Assembly (NCBI RefSeq): GCF_024213195.1 | Contig: NZ_JANAVF010000004.1 | Span: forward strand, 124,001-188,000 | Origin: Streptomyces sp. TBY4 | GTDB lineage: Bacteria > Actinomycetota > Actinomycetes > Streptomycetales > Streptomycetaceae | Length of the DNA: 64,000 bases | Direction of reading: 5' to 3' | Shown here: positions 9,350 through 18,028 of the stretch, one piece after another | Numbering within the stretch: the first letter of the stretch is position 1 | Layout of the letters: the number at the start of each line of letters is the position of its first letter | Position numbers and translations under genes: made by a program | Notes under the pieces: generated by a model | Database searches by the model: none | What the model was told of the DNA's origin: nothing | Seen by the model: the letters and a program-made list of their open reading frames with translations, nothing else

Positions 9350-10627
9350 ATGTCCCGCGAGTCCCAGACCGCCCTGCCCGGCAAGCCCGACCGGCCCGAG
9401 CTGCCCGGCAAGCTTCCGGACCACCTGCGTGCCGAACTGATCGCCTTCCGCCGGGACTTGCACATGCATCCCGAGCTAGGACACCAGGAGTTCCGCACCA
9501 CGGCGGCGATCAAGGCCCGGCTGGAGAAAGCGGGCCTGCGCCCGAGGGTGCTGAAGTCGGGCACCGGACTCATCTGTGACGTCGGCACCTGGGACGGGGT
9601 ACGTCCCATGCTGGCCCTGCGCGCGGACATCGACGCCCTGCCCATCCCGGATGCCAAGACGCACGTCTCGTACCGCTCGACCGTCCCGGACCGCGCCCAC
9701 GCCTGCGGCCACGACGTGCACACCGCCGTGGTGCTGGGCGCCGGCCTCGTCCTCGCGGAGCTCGACCGCCGGGGCGAGCTGCCCCGGCCGGTGCGGCTGC
9801 TCTTCCAGCCCGCCGAGGAGGTGCTGCCGGGCGGTGCCACCGAGGCGATCGACTCCGGGGTGCTGGACGGGGTCGGCAGGATCATCGCCCTGCACTGCGA
9901 CCCCCGGGTCGACGCCGGCCGGATCGGCCTGCGCACCGGGCCGATCACCTCGGCCTGCGACCGGCTGGAGGTCACCCTCGAGGGCCCCGGCGGGCACACC
10001 GCCCGTCCGCACCTGACCACCGACCTGGTGACGGCGGCCGCCCGGCTCGCCCTCGACCTGCCGGCCCTGCTGACCAAGCGGATGGACGCCCGCTCGGGCA
10101 TGTCGGTCACCTGGGGCCGGATCGAGGCCGGACACGCCTGCAACGTCATCCCGATGCACGCGGAGCTGTCCGGAACCGTTCGCTGCCTCGACCTGAACTC
10201 CTGGCACGAGGCCCCCGACCAGATCCATGCGGTCATCGACGAGATCGCCTCGATGCACCGGGCCAAGTCGGAGATCACCTACGTGCGCGGAGTGCCCCCG
10301 GTCGTCAACGATCCGGTGGTCACCGAGCTGCTGCGGGAGGCGATGAGCGCCCGCCGCGGGGCCGACTCGGTCGAGGACACCGAGCAGAGCCTGGGCGGCG
10401 AGGACTTCTCCTGGTACCTGGAGCACGTCCCCGGAGCCATGGCGCGCCTGGGCGTGCGCAAGCCCGGGGACACCGCGAAGCGGGATCTGCACCGGGGTGA
10501 TTTCGACGTGGACGAGGCCGCGATCGGGGTCGGCGTGGAGTTCTTCACGGCCGCGGCCCTGCTCGACGGGCGTCCCCTCGACCAGCTCGAAGGGCGACGC
10601 GCCCGGCTGGCGGGGACGGCCGGATAG
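9350..10627 (+). CDS. M20 family amidohydrolase (AmiA/AmiB-like)
   Basis: A metal-dependent amidohydrolase of about 425 residues. FRRDLHMHPELG marks the N-terminal catalytic domain, LRADIDALP and HACGHDVHTAV carry metal ligands, and LLFQPAEEVLPGG has the catalytic Glu pair. A lid/dimerisation domain with GPGGHTARPH follows, and the late SLGGEDFSWYLE holds the last metal ligand. In mycobacteria amiA1/amiB1 lie beside deoD-pmmB-add-deoA-cdd, and here too the gene sits next to nucleoside genes. It has no copy of the nucleoside palindrome, so it is probably not in that regulon. ATG 9350 is preferred; GTG 9338 and ATG 9314 are alternatives. The natural substrate is unknown. Confidence 0.85.
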   Translation: MSRESQTALPGKPDRPELPGKLPDHLRAELIAFRRDLHMHPELGHQEFRTTAAIKARLEKAGLRPRVLKSGTGLICDVGTWDGVRPMLALRADIDALPIPDAKTHVSYRSTVPDRAHACGHDVHTAVVLGAGLVLAELDRRGELPRPVRLLFQPAEEVLPGGATEAIDSGVLDGVGRIIALHCDPRVDAGRIGLRTGPITSACDRLEVTLEGPGGHTARPHLTTDLVTAAARLALDLPALLTKRMDARSGMSVTWGRIEAGHACNVIPMHAELSGTVRCLDLNSWHEAPDQIHAVIDEIASMHRAKSEITYVRGVPPVVNDPVVTELLREAMSARRGADSVEDTEQSLGGEDFSWYLEHVPGAMARLGVRKPGDTAKRDLHRGDFDVDEAAIGVGVEFFTAAALLDGRPLDQLEGRRARLAGTAG

Positions 10628-10772
10628 GAGTTCTTTACAACATCGGTGATTGATCCGGCGGACGCGTCCAGCCCTTGGTACACATGGGTCGGGCGCGTCG
10701 GCTGTTACTGATCGGTCACTGTCTGGTTCACGACGATCCGATAACGACTCATGAACGGGCCTTTAACTGACA

Positions 10773-10786
10773 TCTACGCGCGTTAC
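10773..10786. promoter_or_regulatory. nucleoside-regulon palindrome A (bmpA)
   Basis: TCTACGCGCGTTAC has an intact left half and a decayed right half compared with TCTACGCGCGTAGA at the other five sites. It ends 60 nt before the lipoprotein start and overlaps a possible -10 element, TACGAT at 10784-10789, with TTTAAC at 10762 as a weak -35. That placement fits repression of the bmpA promoter. Confidence 0.6.
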
Positions 10787-10846
10787 GATCTCGGCGAAAC
10801 CAGCGCCGGTCGTGGCGCTTCGGTCAGGTTTTGAAGGAGCCTCCCC

Positions 10847-11905
10847 TTGCGCCGGATCACCAGGATCGCCACCGTGGGCATCGCGTCCGCTGCGCTGGCC
10901 CTCTCGGCCACCGCCTGTGGCGGTAAGAAGTCCTCGGACTCGTCTTCGTCCGCCTCCTCCTCTTCGGAGAAGTCCGCCGCCATCGCGTACGACATCGGTG
11001 GCCGCGGCGACCAGTCGTTCAACGACGCCGCCTACGCGGGCCTCTCGAAGGCCGAGACGGACCTCAAGATCAAGGGCGCCGAGGCGGAGCCCACCGACGG
11101 CGAGGGTGAGGCCGACAAGGTCCAGCGCCTCACCGAGCTGGCCCGCAAGGGCAACAACCCGGTCATCGGCGTCGGCTTCGCGTACGCGCCGGCCATCAAG
11201 AAGGTCGCCGAGAAGTTCCCGGACACCACGTTCGGCCTCATTGACGACACCTCGGTGCAGGCGAAGAACATCGCCAACCTCGTCTTCAACGAGGAGCAGG
11301 GCTCCTACCTGGCCGGCGTCGCCGCCGCCAAGGCGTCCAAGACCGGCACGGTCGGCTTCATCGGCGGTGTCGAGGTTCCGCTGATCAAGAAGTTCGAGGC
11401 GGGCTTCGCCCAGGGCGTCAAGGACACCAACCCGAACGCCAAGGTGCTCACCCAGTACCTGACCCAGCCGCCGAACTTCGACGGCTTCGCCAAGCCCGAC
11501 CTGGGCAAGGCCGCGGCCGAGGGCCAGCTCGACAAGGGCGCCGACGTGATCTACTCGGCCGCCGGTCTGGCCGGATCCGGTGCCATCGAGGCCGCCTCCG
11601 CCAAGGGCAAGTGGTCCATCGGCGTCGACTCGGACCAGTACAACCAGGCCGGTCTGGCGAAGTACAAGGACTTCATCCTGACCTCGGTCACCAAGGACGT
11701 CGCGGACTCCGTCTACAACCTGATCAAGTCGGTCCAGGACGGCAAGCCCGAGTCCGGTGAGGTCCGCTACGGCCTCGACAAGGACGGCGTCGGCCTGGCC
11801 GACTCCAACCCGAAGTACAAGGAGATGACGGACGTCGTCGCCGCGGTCGAGAAGGCCAAGGCCGACATCATCGCCAAGAAGATCGAGGTCAAGACCGCCC
11901 CGTAA
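10847..11905 (+). CDS. bmpA: BMP-family nucleoside-binding lipoprotein
   Basis: Extracytoplasmic solute-binding lipoprotein that should capture nucleosides for the ABC transporter encoded just downstream. It has a basic N-terminus, a hydrophobic core and the lipobox LSATAC (Cys at about residue 24), then a Ser-rich tether. The PF02608-type domain follows: AIAYDIGGRGDQSFNDAAY near the N-terminus, NPVIGVGFAYAPAIKKVA, FNEEQGSYLAGVAAA and WSIGVDSDQYNQAG, the last covering ligand-contacting positions of the family. The start is TTG 10847, with GAAGGAG ending 7 nt before it. A hairpin after the stop separates it from the transporter genes, so the binding protein can be made in excess. Palindrome A precedes it. 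Confidence 0.9.
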   Translation: MRRITRIATVGIASAALALSATACGGKKSSDSSSSASSSSEKSAAIAYDIGGRGDQSFNDAAYAGLSKAETDLKIKGAEAEPTDGEGEADKVQRLTELARKGNNPVIGVGFAYAPAIKKVAEKFPDTTFGLIDDTSVQAKNIANLVFNEEQGSYLAGVAAAKASKTGTVGFIGGVEVPLIKKFEAGFAQGVKDTNPNAKVLTQYLTQPPNFDGFAKPDLGKAAAEGQLDKGADVIYSAAGLAGSGAIEAASAKGKWSIGVDSDQYNQAGLAKYKDFILTSVTKDVADSVYNLIKSVQDGKPESGEVRYGLDKDGVGLADSNPKYKEMTDVVAAVEKAKADIIAKKIEVKTAP

Positions 11906-11936
11906 GGTGCCGTCCGACCTGCGTCACGCGTGATCC

Positions 11937-11977
11937 CCGGGGTCCGGGCAGCGGTCTCCATCGCTCCCGGGCCCCGG
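11937..11977 (+). terminator. hairpin after bmpA
   Basis: A 12-bp stem (CCGGGGTCCGGG with CCCGGGCCCCGG, one G-T pair) and a 17-nt loop, 32 nt after the bmpA stop. It could be a partial terminator or an mRNA-stabilising hairpin. Confidence 0.6.
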
Positions 11978-12041
11978 CTCGTGTCACGTGGTTTCATGTG
12001 ATCTTGTGGCCGGTTGGCCGCAAGTTTTCACTTTCGACAGT

Positions 12042-12055
12042 GCTACGCGCGTAGA
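12042..12055. promoter_or_regulatory. nucleoside-regulon palindrome B (ABC transporter operon)
   Basis: GCTACGCGCGTAGA carries the perfect core CTACGCGCGTAG. It lies 83 nt before the apparent start of the ATPase gene, so the transporter-cdd operon seems to have its own regulated promoter separate from bmpA. Confidence 0.75.
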
Positions 12056-12138
12056 AGCATCGTGGACGCGATACTTTCACACCCCCGCCCTGTCCCCCGC
12101 CCTGCCTTCAGCTCCTTCCGCGCCAAGGAGAGTGCGTC

Positions 12139-13815
12139 ATCAACGCGTCCAGCCCGCCCCCCGCCGTAGAACTGCACGGCATCACCAAGCGCTTCCCCGG
12201 CGTCGTCGCCAACAAGGACATCGCGATCACCGTCCGCAAGGGCACGGTCCACGCCCTGATCGGTGAGAACGGCGCCGGCAAGTCGACGCTGATGAAGATC
12301 CTCTACGGCATGCAGAAGCCGGACGAGGGCACCATCGCCATCGACGGGGAGCAGGTCTCCTTCAGCAGCCCCGGCGATGCCATCGCCCGCGGCATCGGCA
12401 TGGTGCACCAGCACTTCATGCTGGCCGACAACCTCACCGTCCTGGAGAACGTGGTTCTCGGCGGCGAGAAGCTCTACGGCATCGGCGCGAAGGCCCGTAA
12501 GAAGATCAGGGAGATCTCGGACGCGTACGGCCTCGGCGTACGTCCCGACGCCCTGGTCGAGGACCTCGGCGTCGCCGACCGCCAGCGCGTGGAGATCCTC
12601 AAGGTCCTCTACCGCGGTGCGAAGATCCTCATCCTCGACGAGCCGACCGCGGTGCTCGTGCCGCAGGAGGTCGACGCGCTGTTCGACAACCTGCGCGAGC
12701 TCAAGTCCGAGGGCCTGACCGTCATCTTCATCTCGCACAAGCTGGGCGAGGTCCTGAAGGTCGCCGACGACATCACCGTCATCCGGCGCGGCACCACGGT
12801 CGGCACCGCCGACCCGCGGACCGCCACGACCAAGCAGCTCGCCGAGCTGATGGTCGGCTCCGAGCTGCCCTCCCCGGAGACCCGCGAGTCGACGGTGACC
12901 ACCACCCCGATGCTCCAGGTCCAGGGACTGACGGTCGCCGAGGGCGGTGCGCCCGTCCTCACGGAGGACACCGCCCGCACCCCGGGCCTGCCGGACGCCA
13001 ACCTCCGCGAGACCCCGGCCGCCGGACGCCTGCTGCTCGACGGGATCAGCTTCACGATCCACAAGGGCGAGATCCTCGGCATCGCGGGCGTCGAGGGCAA
13101 CGGCCAGACCGAGCTGATCGAGGCCCTCATGGGCATGATGACCCCCGACGCGGGCGCCATCACCCTCGACGGCAAGGACATCACCAAGTACCCGGTGCGC
13201 AAGCGCCGCGAGGGCGGCATCGGCTACATCCCCGAGGACCGCCACCGGCACGGCCTGCTGCTGGAGTCCTCCCTCTGGGAGAACCGCATCCTCGGCCACG
13301 TCACCGAAGCCCCCAACTCCAAGCGCGGCATCCTCGACCCGAAGGCCGCCCGCAAGGACACCGAGCGGATCGTGCGCGAGTACGACGTCCGCACCCCCGG
13401 CATCGAGGTCACCGCGGCCTCGCTCTCCGGCGGCAACCAGCAGAAGCTGATCGTCGGCCGCGAGATGAGCCACAACCCGAAGTTCCTCATCGCCGCCCAC
13501 CCCACCCGCGGTGTGGACGTCGGCGCCCAGGCGCAGATCTGGGACGCGATCCGCGAGGCCCGCCGCGAAGGCCTGGCGGTCCTGCTGATCTCCGCCGACC
13601 TGGACGAGCTCATCGGCCTGTCCGACACCCTGCGCGTCATCTACCGCGGCCGCCTGGTCGCCGACGCCGACCCCGCGACCGTGACCCCCGAGGAACTCGG
13701 CACCGCCATGACGGGCGCCTCCTCCGGGCACCTGGAAGCCACCGAAGCCACCGACAACCGCTCCGACGCCGGCACGGATGCCCGTACCGACTCCCCGGAG
13801 GACGAGGCCCGATGA
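12139..13815 (+). CDS. nucleoside ABC transporter, double ATPase subunit
   Basis: A two-domain ATPase of the sugar/nucleoside (RbsA/NupO) type that powers nucleoside import with the next two permeases. The first domain has Walker A GENGAGKST, a degenerate signature before RQRVEIL, and Walker B ILILDEPTAVL. The second has a degenerate Walker A (GVEGNGQTE), signature LSGGNQQKL and AAHPTRGVDVG in place of a standard Walker B, as is usual for this family. The start is odd. No ATG, GTG, TTG or CTG occurs in frame between the stop at 12052-12054 and the first domain. AAGGAG at 12125-12130 lies 8 nt before an ATC codon at 12139, so ATC (or GTC 12136) seems to be used. The stop overlaps the permease start (ATGA). 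Confidence 0.9.
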   Translation: MNASSPPPAVELHGITKRFPGVVANKDIAITVRKGTVHALIGENGAGKSTLMKILYGMQKPDEGTIAIDGEQVSFSSPGDAIARGIGMVHQHFMLADNLTVLENVVLGGEKLYGIGAKARKKIREISDAYGLGVRPDALVEDLGVADRQRVEILKVLYRGAKILILDEPTAVLVPQEVDALFDNLRELKSEGLTVIFISHKLGEVLKVADDITVIRRGTTVGTADPRTATTKQLAELMVGSELPSPETRESTVTTTPMLQVQGLTVAEGGAPVLTEDTARTPGLPDANLRETPAAGRLLLDGISFTIHKGEILGIAGVEGNGQTELIEALMGMMTPDAGAITLDGKDITKYPVRKRREGGIGYIPEDRHRHGLLLESSLWENRILGHVTEAPNSKRGILDPKAARKDTERIVREYDVRTPGIEVTAASLSGGNQQKLIVGREMSHNPKFLIAAHPTRGVDVGAQAQIWDAIREARREGLAVLLISADLDELIGLSDTLRVIYRGRLVADADPATVTPEELGTAMTGASSGHLEATEATDNRSDAGTDARTDSPEDEAR

Positions 13816-14927
13816 AGAAACTCGACAAGGACCGGCTGCTCCTCGGCTTCGCCGGGCCCGCGCTCGCGCTGGTCACCGCCTTCCTGCTGACCATGGTGGT
13901 CCTGGCGGCGACGGGTGTGGACCCGATCGAACCGCTGCGCCTCATGGTGGAGAACGCGAGCTACGAGGACGTCCAGGTCCTCATCGTCAACCAGGCCGGT
14001 ACGTACTACCTGGCGGCCCTGGCCGTGGCCATCGGCTTCCGGATGAACCTCTTCAACATCGGCGTCGACGGCCAGTACCGTCTCGCGGCGATGCTGTCGG
14101 CGGTCGTCGGCGCGGCGGTCTCGCTGCCCGGCCCCCTGCACATCCTGCTGATCGTGATCGTCGCCATGCTGGTCGGCGCCTTCTGGGCCGGCATCGCCGG
14201 CATCCTGAAGGCCAAGCGCGGAGTCAGCGAGGTCGTCTCGACGATCATGCTGAACGCGATCGCCACCAGCCTCATCGCCTGGCTGATCCTGCCGAAGAAC
14301 CTCGGCGTCCAGCCGGCCGGCTCCAACGACCTGACCACCGGCGAGATCGCGAAGTCGGGCTGGTTCCCGGCGATCTCCCTCGGCGACGGCCTGGAGATCT
14401 ACGGCTTCACCTTCCTCGCCTTCGCGCTGGGCATCGTCTACTGGTTCGTGCTGGGCCGCACCCGCTTCGGCTTCGACCTGCGCGCCACCGGCGCCAGCGA
14501 GTCCGCCGCGCAGGCCTCCGGTGTGGACGCCAAGAAGATGATCATCACCTCGATGCTCATCTCCGGCGCCGTCGCCGGCCTCGCCGGCATGCCGGTGCTG
14601 CTGGGCGAGAGCCACACGTACAGCCTCTCCTTCCCGGTCGGTGTCGGCTTCACCGGCATCACCATCGCGCTGCTCGGCCGCAACCACCCGGTCGGCATCT
14701 TCTTCGCCGCGTTCCTGATGGCCTTCATCGACAAGGCCTCGGCCTCGCTCGACACGGAGGGATACGCGAAGGAGATCGGCACGATCATGAAGGGCCTGAT
14801 CGTGATCGCGGTCGTCGTCTCCTACGAGCTCGTCCGCCGTTACGGGATCCGACGCCAGCAGCAGAAGGTCGGCGAGGAGCTGGCCGCAGGCCACGCCATC
14901 ACGACCGAGAAGGAGGTCTCGGCGTGA
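13812..14927 (+). CDS. nucleoside ABC transporter permease 1
   Basis: A 371-residue integral membrane permease of the BPD_transp_2 (RbsC/NupP) type with about nine to ten hydrophobic helices. IGFRMNLFNIGVDGQYRLAA is the family signature. VSEVVSTIMLNAIATSL and GFTGITIALLGRNHPVG mark later conserved loops facing the ATPase. It overlaps the ATPase gene by 4 nt and the second permease by 4 nt, so the three products are made in step. With the BMP lipoprotein it should form a heterodimeric channel for purine and/or pyrimidine nucleosides; which ones are taken cannot be read from the sequence. Confidence 0.9.
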   Translation: MKKLDKDRLLLGFAGPALALVTAFLLTMVVLAATGVDPIEPLRLMVENASYEDVQVLIVNQAGTYYLAALAVAIGFRMNLFNIGVDGQYRLAAMLSAVVGAAVSLPGPLHILLIVIVAMLVGAFWAGIAGILKAKRGVSEVVSTIMLNAIATSLIAWLILPKNLGVQPAGSNDLTTGEIAKSGWFPAISLGDGLEIYGFTFLAFALGIVYWFVLGRTRFGFDLRATGASESAAQASGVDAKKMIITSMLISGAVAGLAGMPVLLGESHTYSLSFPVGVGFTGITIALLGRNHPVGIFFAAFLMAFIDKASASLDTEGYAKEIGTIMKGLIVIAVVVSYELVRRYGIRRQQQKVGEELAAGHAITTEKEVSA

Positions 14928-16189
14928 GCACCAGCACCGTTTCCGCGACCAGCGCCGCGCCCAAGAAGCAGGGCGGACGCACCAAGCTCACCCTCCCGTG
15001 GATCATGCTGATCATCGCGGGCGGCCTCGCACTCGTCTCGCTGGTCCGCGTGATCAGCGGCGCCGACGACCTGACCTCCATCGGCCAGGTCTCCGGAGCC
15101 CTCTCCCTGGCCGTGCCGATCGGCCTCGCCGGCCTCGGCGGCCTGTGGGCCGAGCGCGCGGGCGTCGTCAACATCGGCCTCGAAGGCATGATGATCCTCG
15201 GCACCTGGTTCGGTGCCTGGGCCGGCTACCAGTGGGGCCCGTGGACCGGCGTGATCGCCGGCCTGATCGGCGGCGCCATCGGCGGCCTGCTGCACGCGAT
15301 CATCACGGTCACCTTCAACGTGAACCACATCGTCTCCGGTGTGGCCATCAACATCCTGGCCCTGGGCTTCACCCAGTACCTGTCGAACTTCACGTTCGCC
15401 GAGGCACCGGGCGGCTCCTCCAAGCAGTCCCCGCGCGTCGAGCCGATCTACGAGATCACCGTGCCGGGGTTGTCGGACTGGATGGCGACGCTCCAGGGCA
15501 AGCACTGGTTCTTCATCTCGGACGTCGCCGGCGTCGTGGGCGGCCTGGTCACCGGCCTGTCCCTGCTGACCGTCGTCGCCCTGCTGCTGATCCCCGGCAC
15601 CTGGTGGGTGCTGTGGCGCACCACCTTCGGCCTGCGGCTGCGCTCCTGCGGCGAGAACCCGATCGCCGCCGAATCGCTCGGCGTCAACGTCTACAAGTAC
15701 AAGTACATCGCCGTGATCGTCTCGGGCTCCCTCGCGGGCCTGGGCGGCGCGTTCCTGTCGATCGTGGCCAGCCCGATCTACCAGGAGGGCCAGACCGGCG
15801 GCCGCGGCTACATCGGCCTCGCCGCGATGATCTTCGGCAACTGGATGCCCGGCGGCATGGCGCTCGGCGCCGGCCTGTTCGGCTTCACCGACAGCCTCAA
15901 GCTGCGCGGCGGCGCCGAGAACGTCCACGCGATGCTGCTGCTCATCGCGATCCTGCTCGTCCTGGTCGTCGCCTGGCAGCTCTACAAGAAGCGCTACGTC
16001 CCGGCCGGCATCTCGGCGGTCTTCGCCGTGCTGCTGTTCCTCTGGTACGCGCTCACGGACCAGGTGCCCAGCCAGTTCGTGGACGCCGCCCCGTACCTGA
16101 CCACGCTGCTGGTGCTCGCGCTCTCCGCGCAGCGCCTGCGGATGCCCAAGGCGGACGGCATGCCGTACCGCAAGGGTCAGGGCAAGTGA
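14924..16189 (+). CDS. nucleoside ABC transporter permease 2
   Basis: A 421-residue second permease (NupQ/RbsC type). GTG 14924 is preceded by AGGAGG at 14911-14916 and overlaps the previous stop as GTGA. A polar N-terminus of about 25 residues precedes the first helix. GLWAERAGVVNIGLEGMMIL is the family motif, then FNVNHIVSGVAINILALGF, LRLRSCGENPIAAESLGVNV and GRGYIGLAAMIFGNWMPGG. The stop overlaps the cdd start, tying uptake to deamination in one operon. Confidence 0.9.
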   Translation: MSTSTVSATSAAPKKQGGRTKLTLPWIMLIIAGGLALVSLVRVISGADDLTSIGQVSGALSLAVPIGLAGLGGLWAERAGVVNIGLEGMMILGTWFGAWAGYQWGPWTGVIAGLIGGAIGGLLHAIITVTFNVNHIVSGVAINILALGFTQYLSNFTFAEAPGGSSKQSPRVEPIYEITVPGLSDWMATLQGKHWFFISDVAGVVGGLVTGLSLLTVVALLLIPGTWWVLWRTTFGLRLRSCGENPIAAESLGVNVYKYKYIAVIVSGSLAGLGGAFLSIVASPIYQEGQTGGRGYIGLAAMIFGNWMPGGMALGAGLFGFTDSLKLRGGAENVHAMLLLIAILLVLVVAWQLYKKRYVPAGISAVFAVLLFLWYALTDQVPSQFVDAAPYLTTLLVLALSAQRLRMPKADGMPYRKGQGK

Positions 16190-16578
16190 CGGCCGCTCCC
16201 GACTGGGAGGCCCTGCGCGAGGCCGCCCGGGAGGCCATGTCCCGGGCGTACGCCCCGTACTCGGGCTTCCCGGTCGGCGTCGCGGCGCTGGTGGACGACG
16301 GCCGCACCGTCGTCGGCTGCAACGTCGAGAACGCCAGCTACGGGCTCGGCCTGTGCGCCGAATGCGGGCTGGTCTCCTCCCTCCAGGCCACGGGCGGCGG
16401 CCGTCTGACGCACTTCACGTGCGTGGACGGCAAGGGCGAGATCCTCGTCCCCTGCGGCCGCTGCCGCCAGCTCCTCTTCGAGTTCGGCGGCGCGGAGCTC
16501 CAGGTGGAGACGCCGGAAGGCGTCCTGCCGCTCTCCGCGATGCTGCCGCAGGCCTTCGGGCCGGACCATCTGAGATAG
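16186..16578 (+). CDS. cdd: cytidine deaminase
   Basis: Converts cytidine and deoxycytidine to uridine and deoxyuridine. At 130 residues it is the small tetrameric type with one zinc per subunit. YAPYSGFPVGVAAL opens the fold, GCNVENASYGLGLCAECG gives the catalytic CAE with the first zinc cysteine, and VPCGRCRQLL supplies the other two cysteines. GTG 16186 overlaps the permease stop by 4 nt. As last gene of the transporter operon it acts on incoming nucleosides before DeoA. Confidence 0.93.
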   Translation: MTAAPDWEALREAAREAMSRAYAPYSGFPVGVAALVDDGRTVVGCNVENASYGLGLCAECGLVSSLQATGGGRLTHFTCVDGKGEILVPCGRCRQLLFEFGGAELQVETPEGVLPLSAMLPQAFGPDHLR

Positions 16579-16588
16579 CCGTGCCGAC

Positions 16589-16617
16589 GGCCCTCCGCCC
16601 CCGCCGGGCGGGGGGCC
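16589..16617 (+). terminator. terminator after cdd
   Basis: GGCCCTCCGCCC pairs with GGGCGGGGGGCC (12 bp with one wobble, 5-nt loop) and is followed by a pyrimidine-rich run, 11 nt after the cdd stop. deoA then restarts from its own site. Confidence 0.7.
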
Positions 16618-16651
16618 GCGTCCTTTCCCCTCATCTCCCTCTTCTCCTGTC

Positions 16652-16665
16652 TCTATGCGCGTAGA
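16652..16665. promoter_or_regulatory. nucleoside-regulon palindrome C (deoA)
   Basis: TCTATGCGCGTAGA differs at one position from the consensus TCTACGCGCGTAGA. It ends 13 nt before the chosen deoA start and abuts the Shine-Dalgarno GAAGGAAG, so bound protein would sit on or just after the transcription start. Confidence 0.75.
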
Positions 16666-16678
16666 AGGAAGCACTTCC

Positions 16679-17956
16679 ATGGACGTCATCTCCGTCATCC
16701 GCACCAAGCGCGACCGCGGTGAACTGAGCCCCGAGCAGATCGACTGGGTCATCGACGCGTACACGCGCGGCGTGGTCGCCGACGAGCAGATGTCGGCGCT
16801 GGCGATGGCCATCCTGCTCAACGGCATGAACCGCACCGAGATCGCCCGCTGGACCGCCGCGATGATCGCCAGCGGCGAGCGGATGAACTTCGACTCCCTC
16901 TCCCGCCCGACCGCCGACAAGCACTCCACCGGCGGCGTCGGCGACAAGATCACCCTGCCCCTGGCCCCGCTCGTCGCCGCCTGCGGCGCGGCCGTGCCGC
17001 AGCTCTCCGGCCGCGGCCTCGGCCACACCGGCGGCACCCTGGACAAGCTGGAGTCCATCCCCGGCTGGCGCGCCCTGCTCTCCAACGAGGAGATGCTGCA
17101 CGTCCTGGACACCACCGGCGCCGTCATCTGCGCCGCCGGCGACGGCCTCGCCCCGGCCGACAAGAAGCTGTACGCGCTGCGCGACGTGACCGGCACCGTC
17201 GAGGCGATCCCGCTCATCGCCTCCTCGATCATGTCCAAGAAGATCGCCGAGGGCACCGGCTCCCTCGTCCTGGACGTGAAGGTCGGCACCGGCGCCTTCA
17301 TGAAGAACATCGAGGACGCGCGCGAGCTGGCCCGCACCATGGTCGGCCTCGGCACCGACTCCGGCGTCAAGACCGTCGCCCTCCTCACCGACATGTCCAC
17401 CCCGCTCGGCCTCACCGCCGGCAACGCCCTGGAGATCCGCGAGTCCGTCGAGGTCCTGGCCGGCGGCGGCCCCTCGGACGTGGTCGAGCTGACCCTGGCC
17501 CTGGCCCGGGAGATGCTGGACGCCGCGGGCATCAAGGACGCCGACCCGGCGAAGGCGCTGGCCGACGGCTCCGCGATGGACGTGTGGCGCCGGATGATCG
17601 CGGCGCAGGGCGGCGACCCGGACGCGGCGCTCCCGGTCGCCCGCGAGCAGCAGGTGGTCACGGCCCCCTCCTCGGGCGTGCTGACCCGGCTGGACGCGTA
17701 CGGGGTGGGCGTCGGCGCCTGGCGCCTGGGCGCAGGCCGCGCGCGCAAGGAGGACCCGGTGCAGGCGGGCGCGGGCATCGAGCTGCACGCGAAGCCGGGC
17801 GACACGGTGGTCGCGGGCCAGCCCCTGATGACCCTGCACACGGACACCCCGGAGAAGTTCGACTACGCCCTGGCGGCGCTGGACGGCACCTTCGACATCG
17901 CGGCGGCGGGCACGGCCTTCTCCGCCACCCCGATCGTGCTGGACCGCATCGCGTAG
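16679..17956 (+). CDS. deoA: thymidine/pyrimidine-nucleoside phosphorylase
   Basis: Phosphorolysis of thymidine and deoxyuridine to base plus deoxyribose-1-phosphate. The 425 residues match the usual length of about 430-440. DVISVIRTKRDRGELSPEQI opens the all-alpha domain. KHSTGGVGDKITL is the phosphate-binding loop and SGRGLGHTGGTLDKLES the family signature. KVGTGAFMKNIEDA and the C-terminal PYNP-type domain follow. ATG 16679 is preferred, with GAAGGAAG upstream, over ATG 16655, which falls inside the palindrome. It takes deaminated products from Cdd and feeds deoxyribose-1-phosphate towards DeoC. A strong terminator follows. Confidence 0.93.
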   Translation: MDVISVIRTKRDRGELSPEQIDWVIDAYTRGVVADEQMSALAMAILLNGMNRTEIARWTAAMIASGERMNFDSLSRPTADKHSTGGVGDKITLPLAPLVAACGAAVPQLSGRGLGHTGGTLDKLESIPGWRALLSNEEMLHVLDTTGAVICAAGDGLAPADKKLYALRDVTGTVEAIPLIASSIMSKKIAEGTGSLVLDVKVGTGAFMKNIEDARELARTMVGLGTDSGVKTVALLTDMSTPLGLTAGNALEIRESVEVLAGGGPSDVVELTLALAREMLDAAGIKDADPAKALADGSAMDVWRRMIAAQGGDPDAALPVAREQQVVTAPSSGVLTRLDAYGVGVGAWRLGAGRARKEDPVQAGAGIELHAKPGDTVVAGQPLMTLHTDTPEKFDYALAALDGTFDIAAAGTAFSATPIVLDRIA

Positions 17957-17973
17957 TCCCGGACCACGATCCC

Positions 17974-18007
17974 GTCGGCGCGGCTCCCCGTCCGGAGCCG
18001 CGCCGAC
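17974..18007. terminator. terminator after deoA
   Basis: A perfect 14-bp stem (GTCGGCGCGGCTCC with GGAGCCGCGCCGAC) and a 6-nt loop. It lies between convergent deoA and the next minus-strand gene, so it can serve both. Confidence 0.85.
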
Positions 18008-18028
18008 GCCCTTTCGCGGGCCGAGGGG

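Noticed and set aside
12043..13731. A 562-codon open frame antisense to the transporter ATPase
   Set aside because: Its product is low-complexity (Gly, Val, Asp, Ala) with no domain, as expected from mirrored codon bias in very GC-rich DNA; the sense strand carries a complete ABC ATPase.
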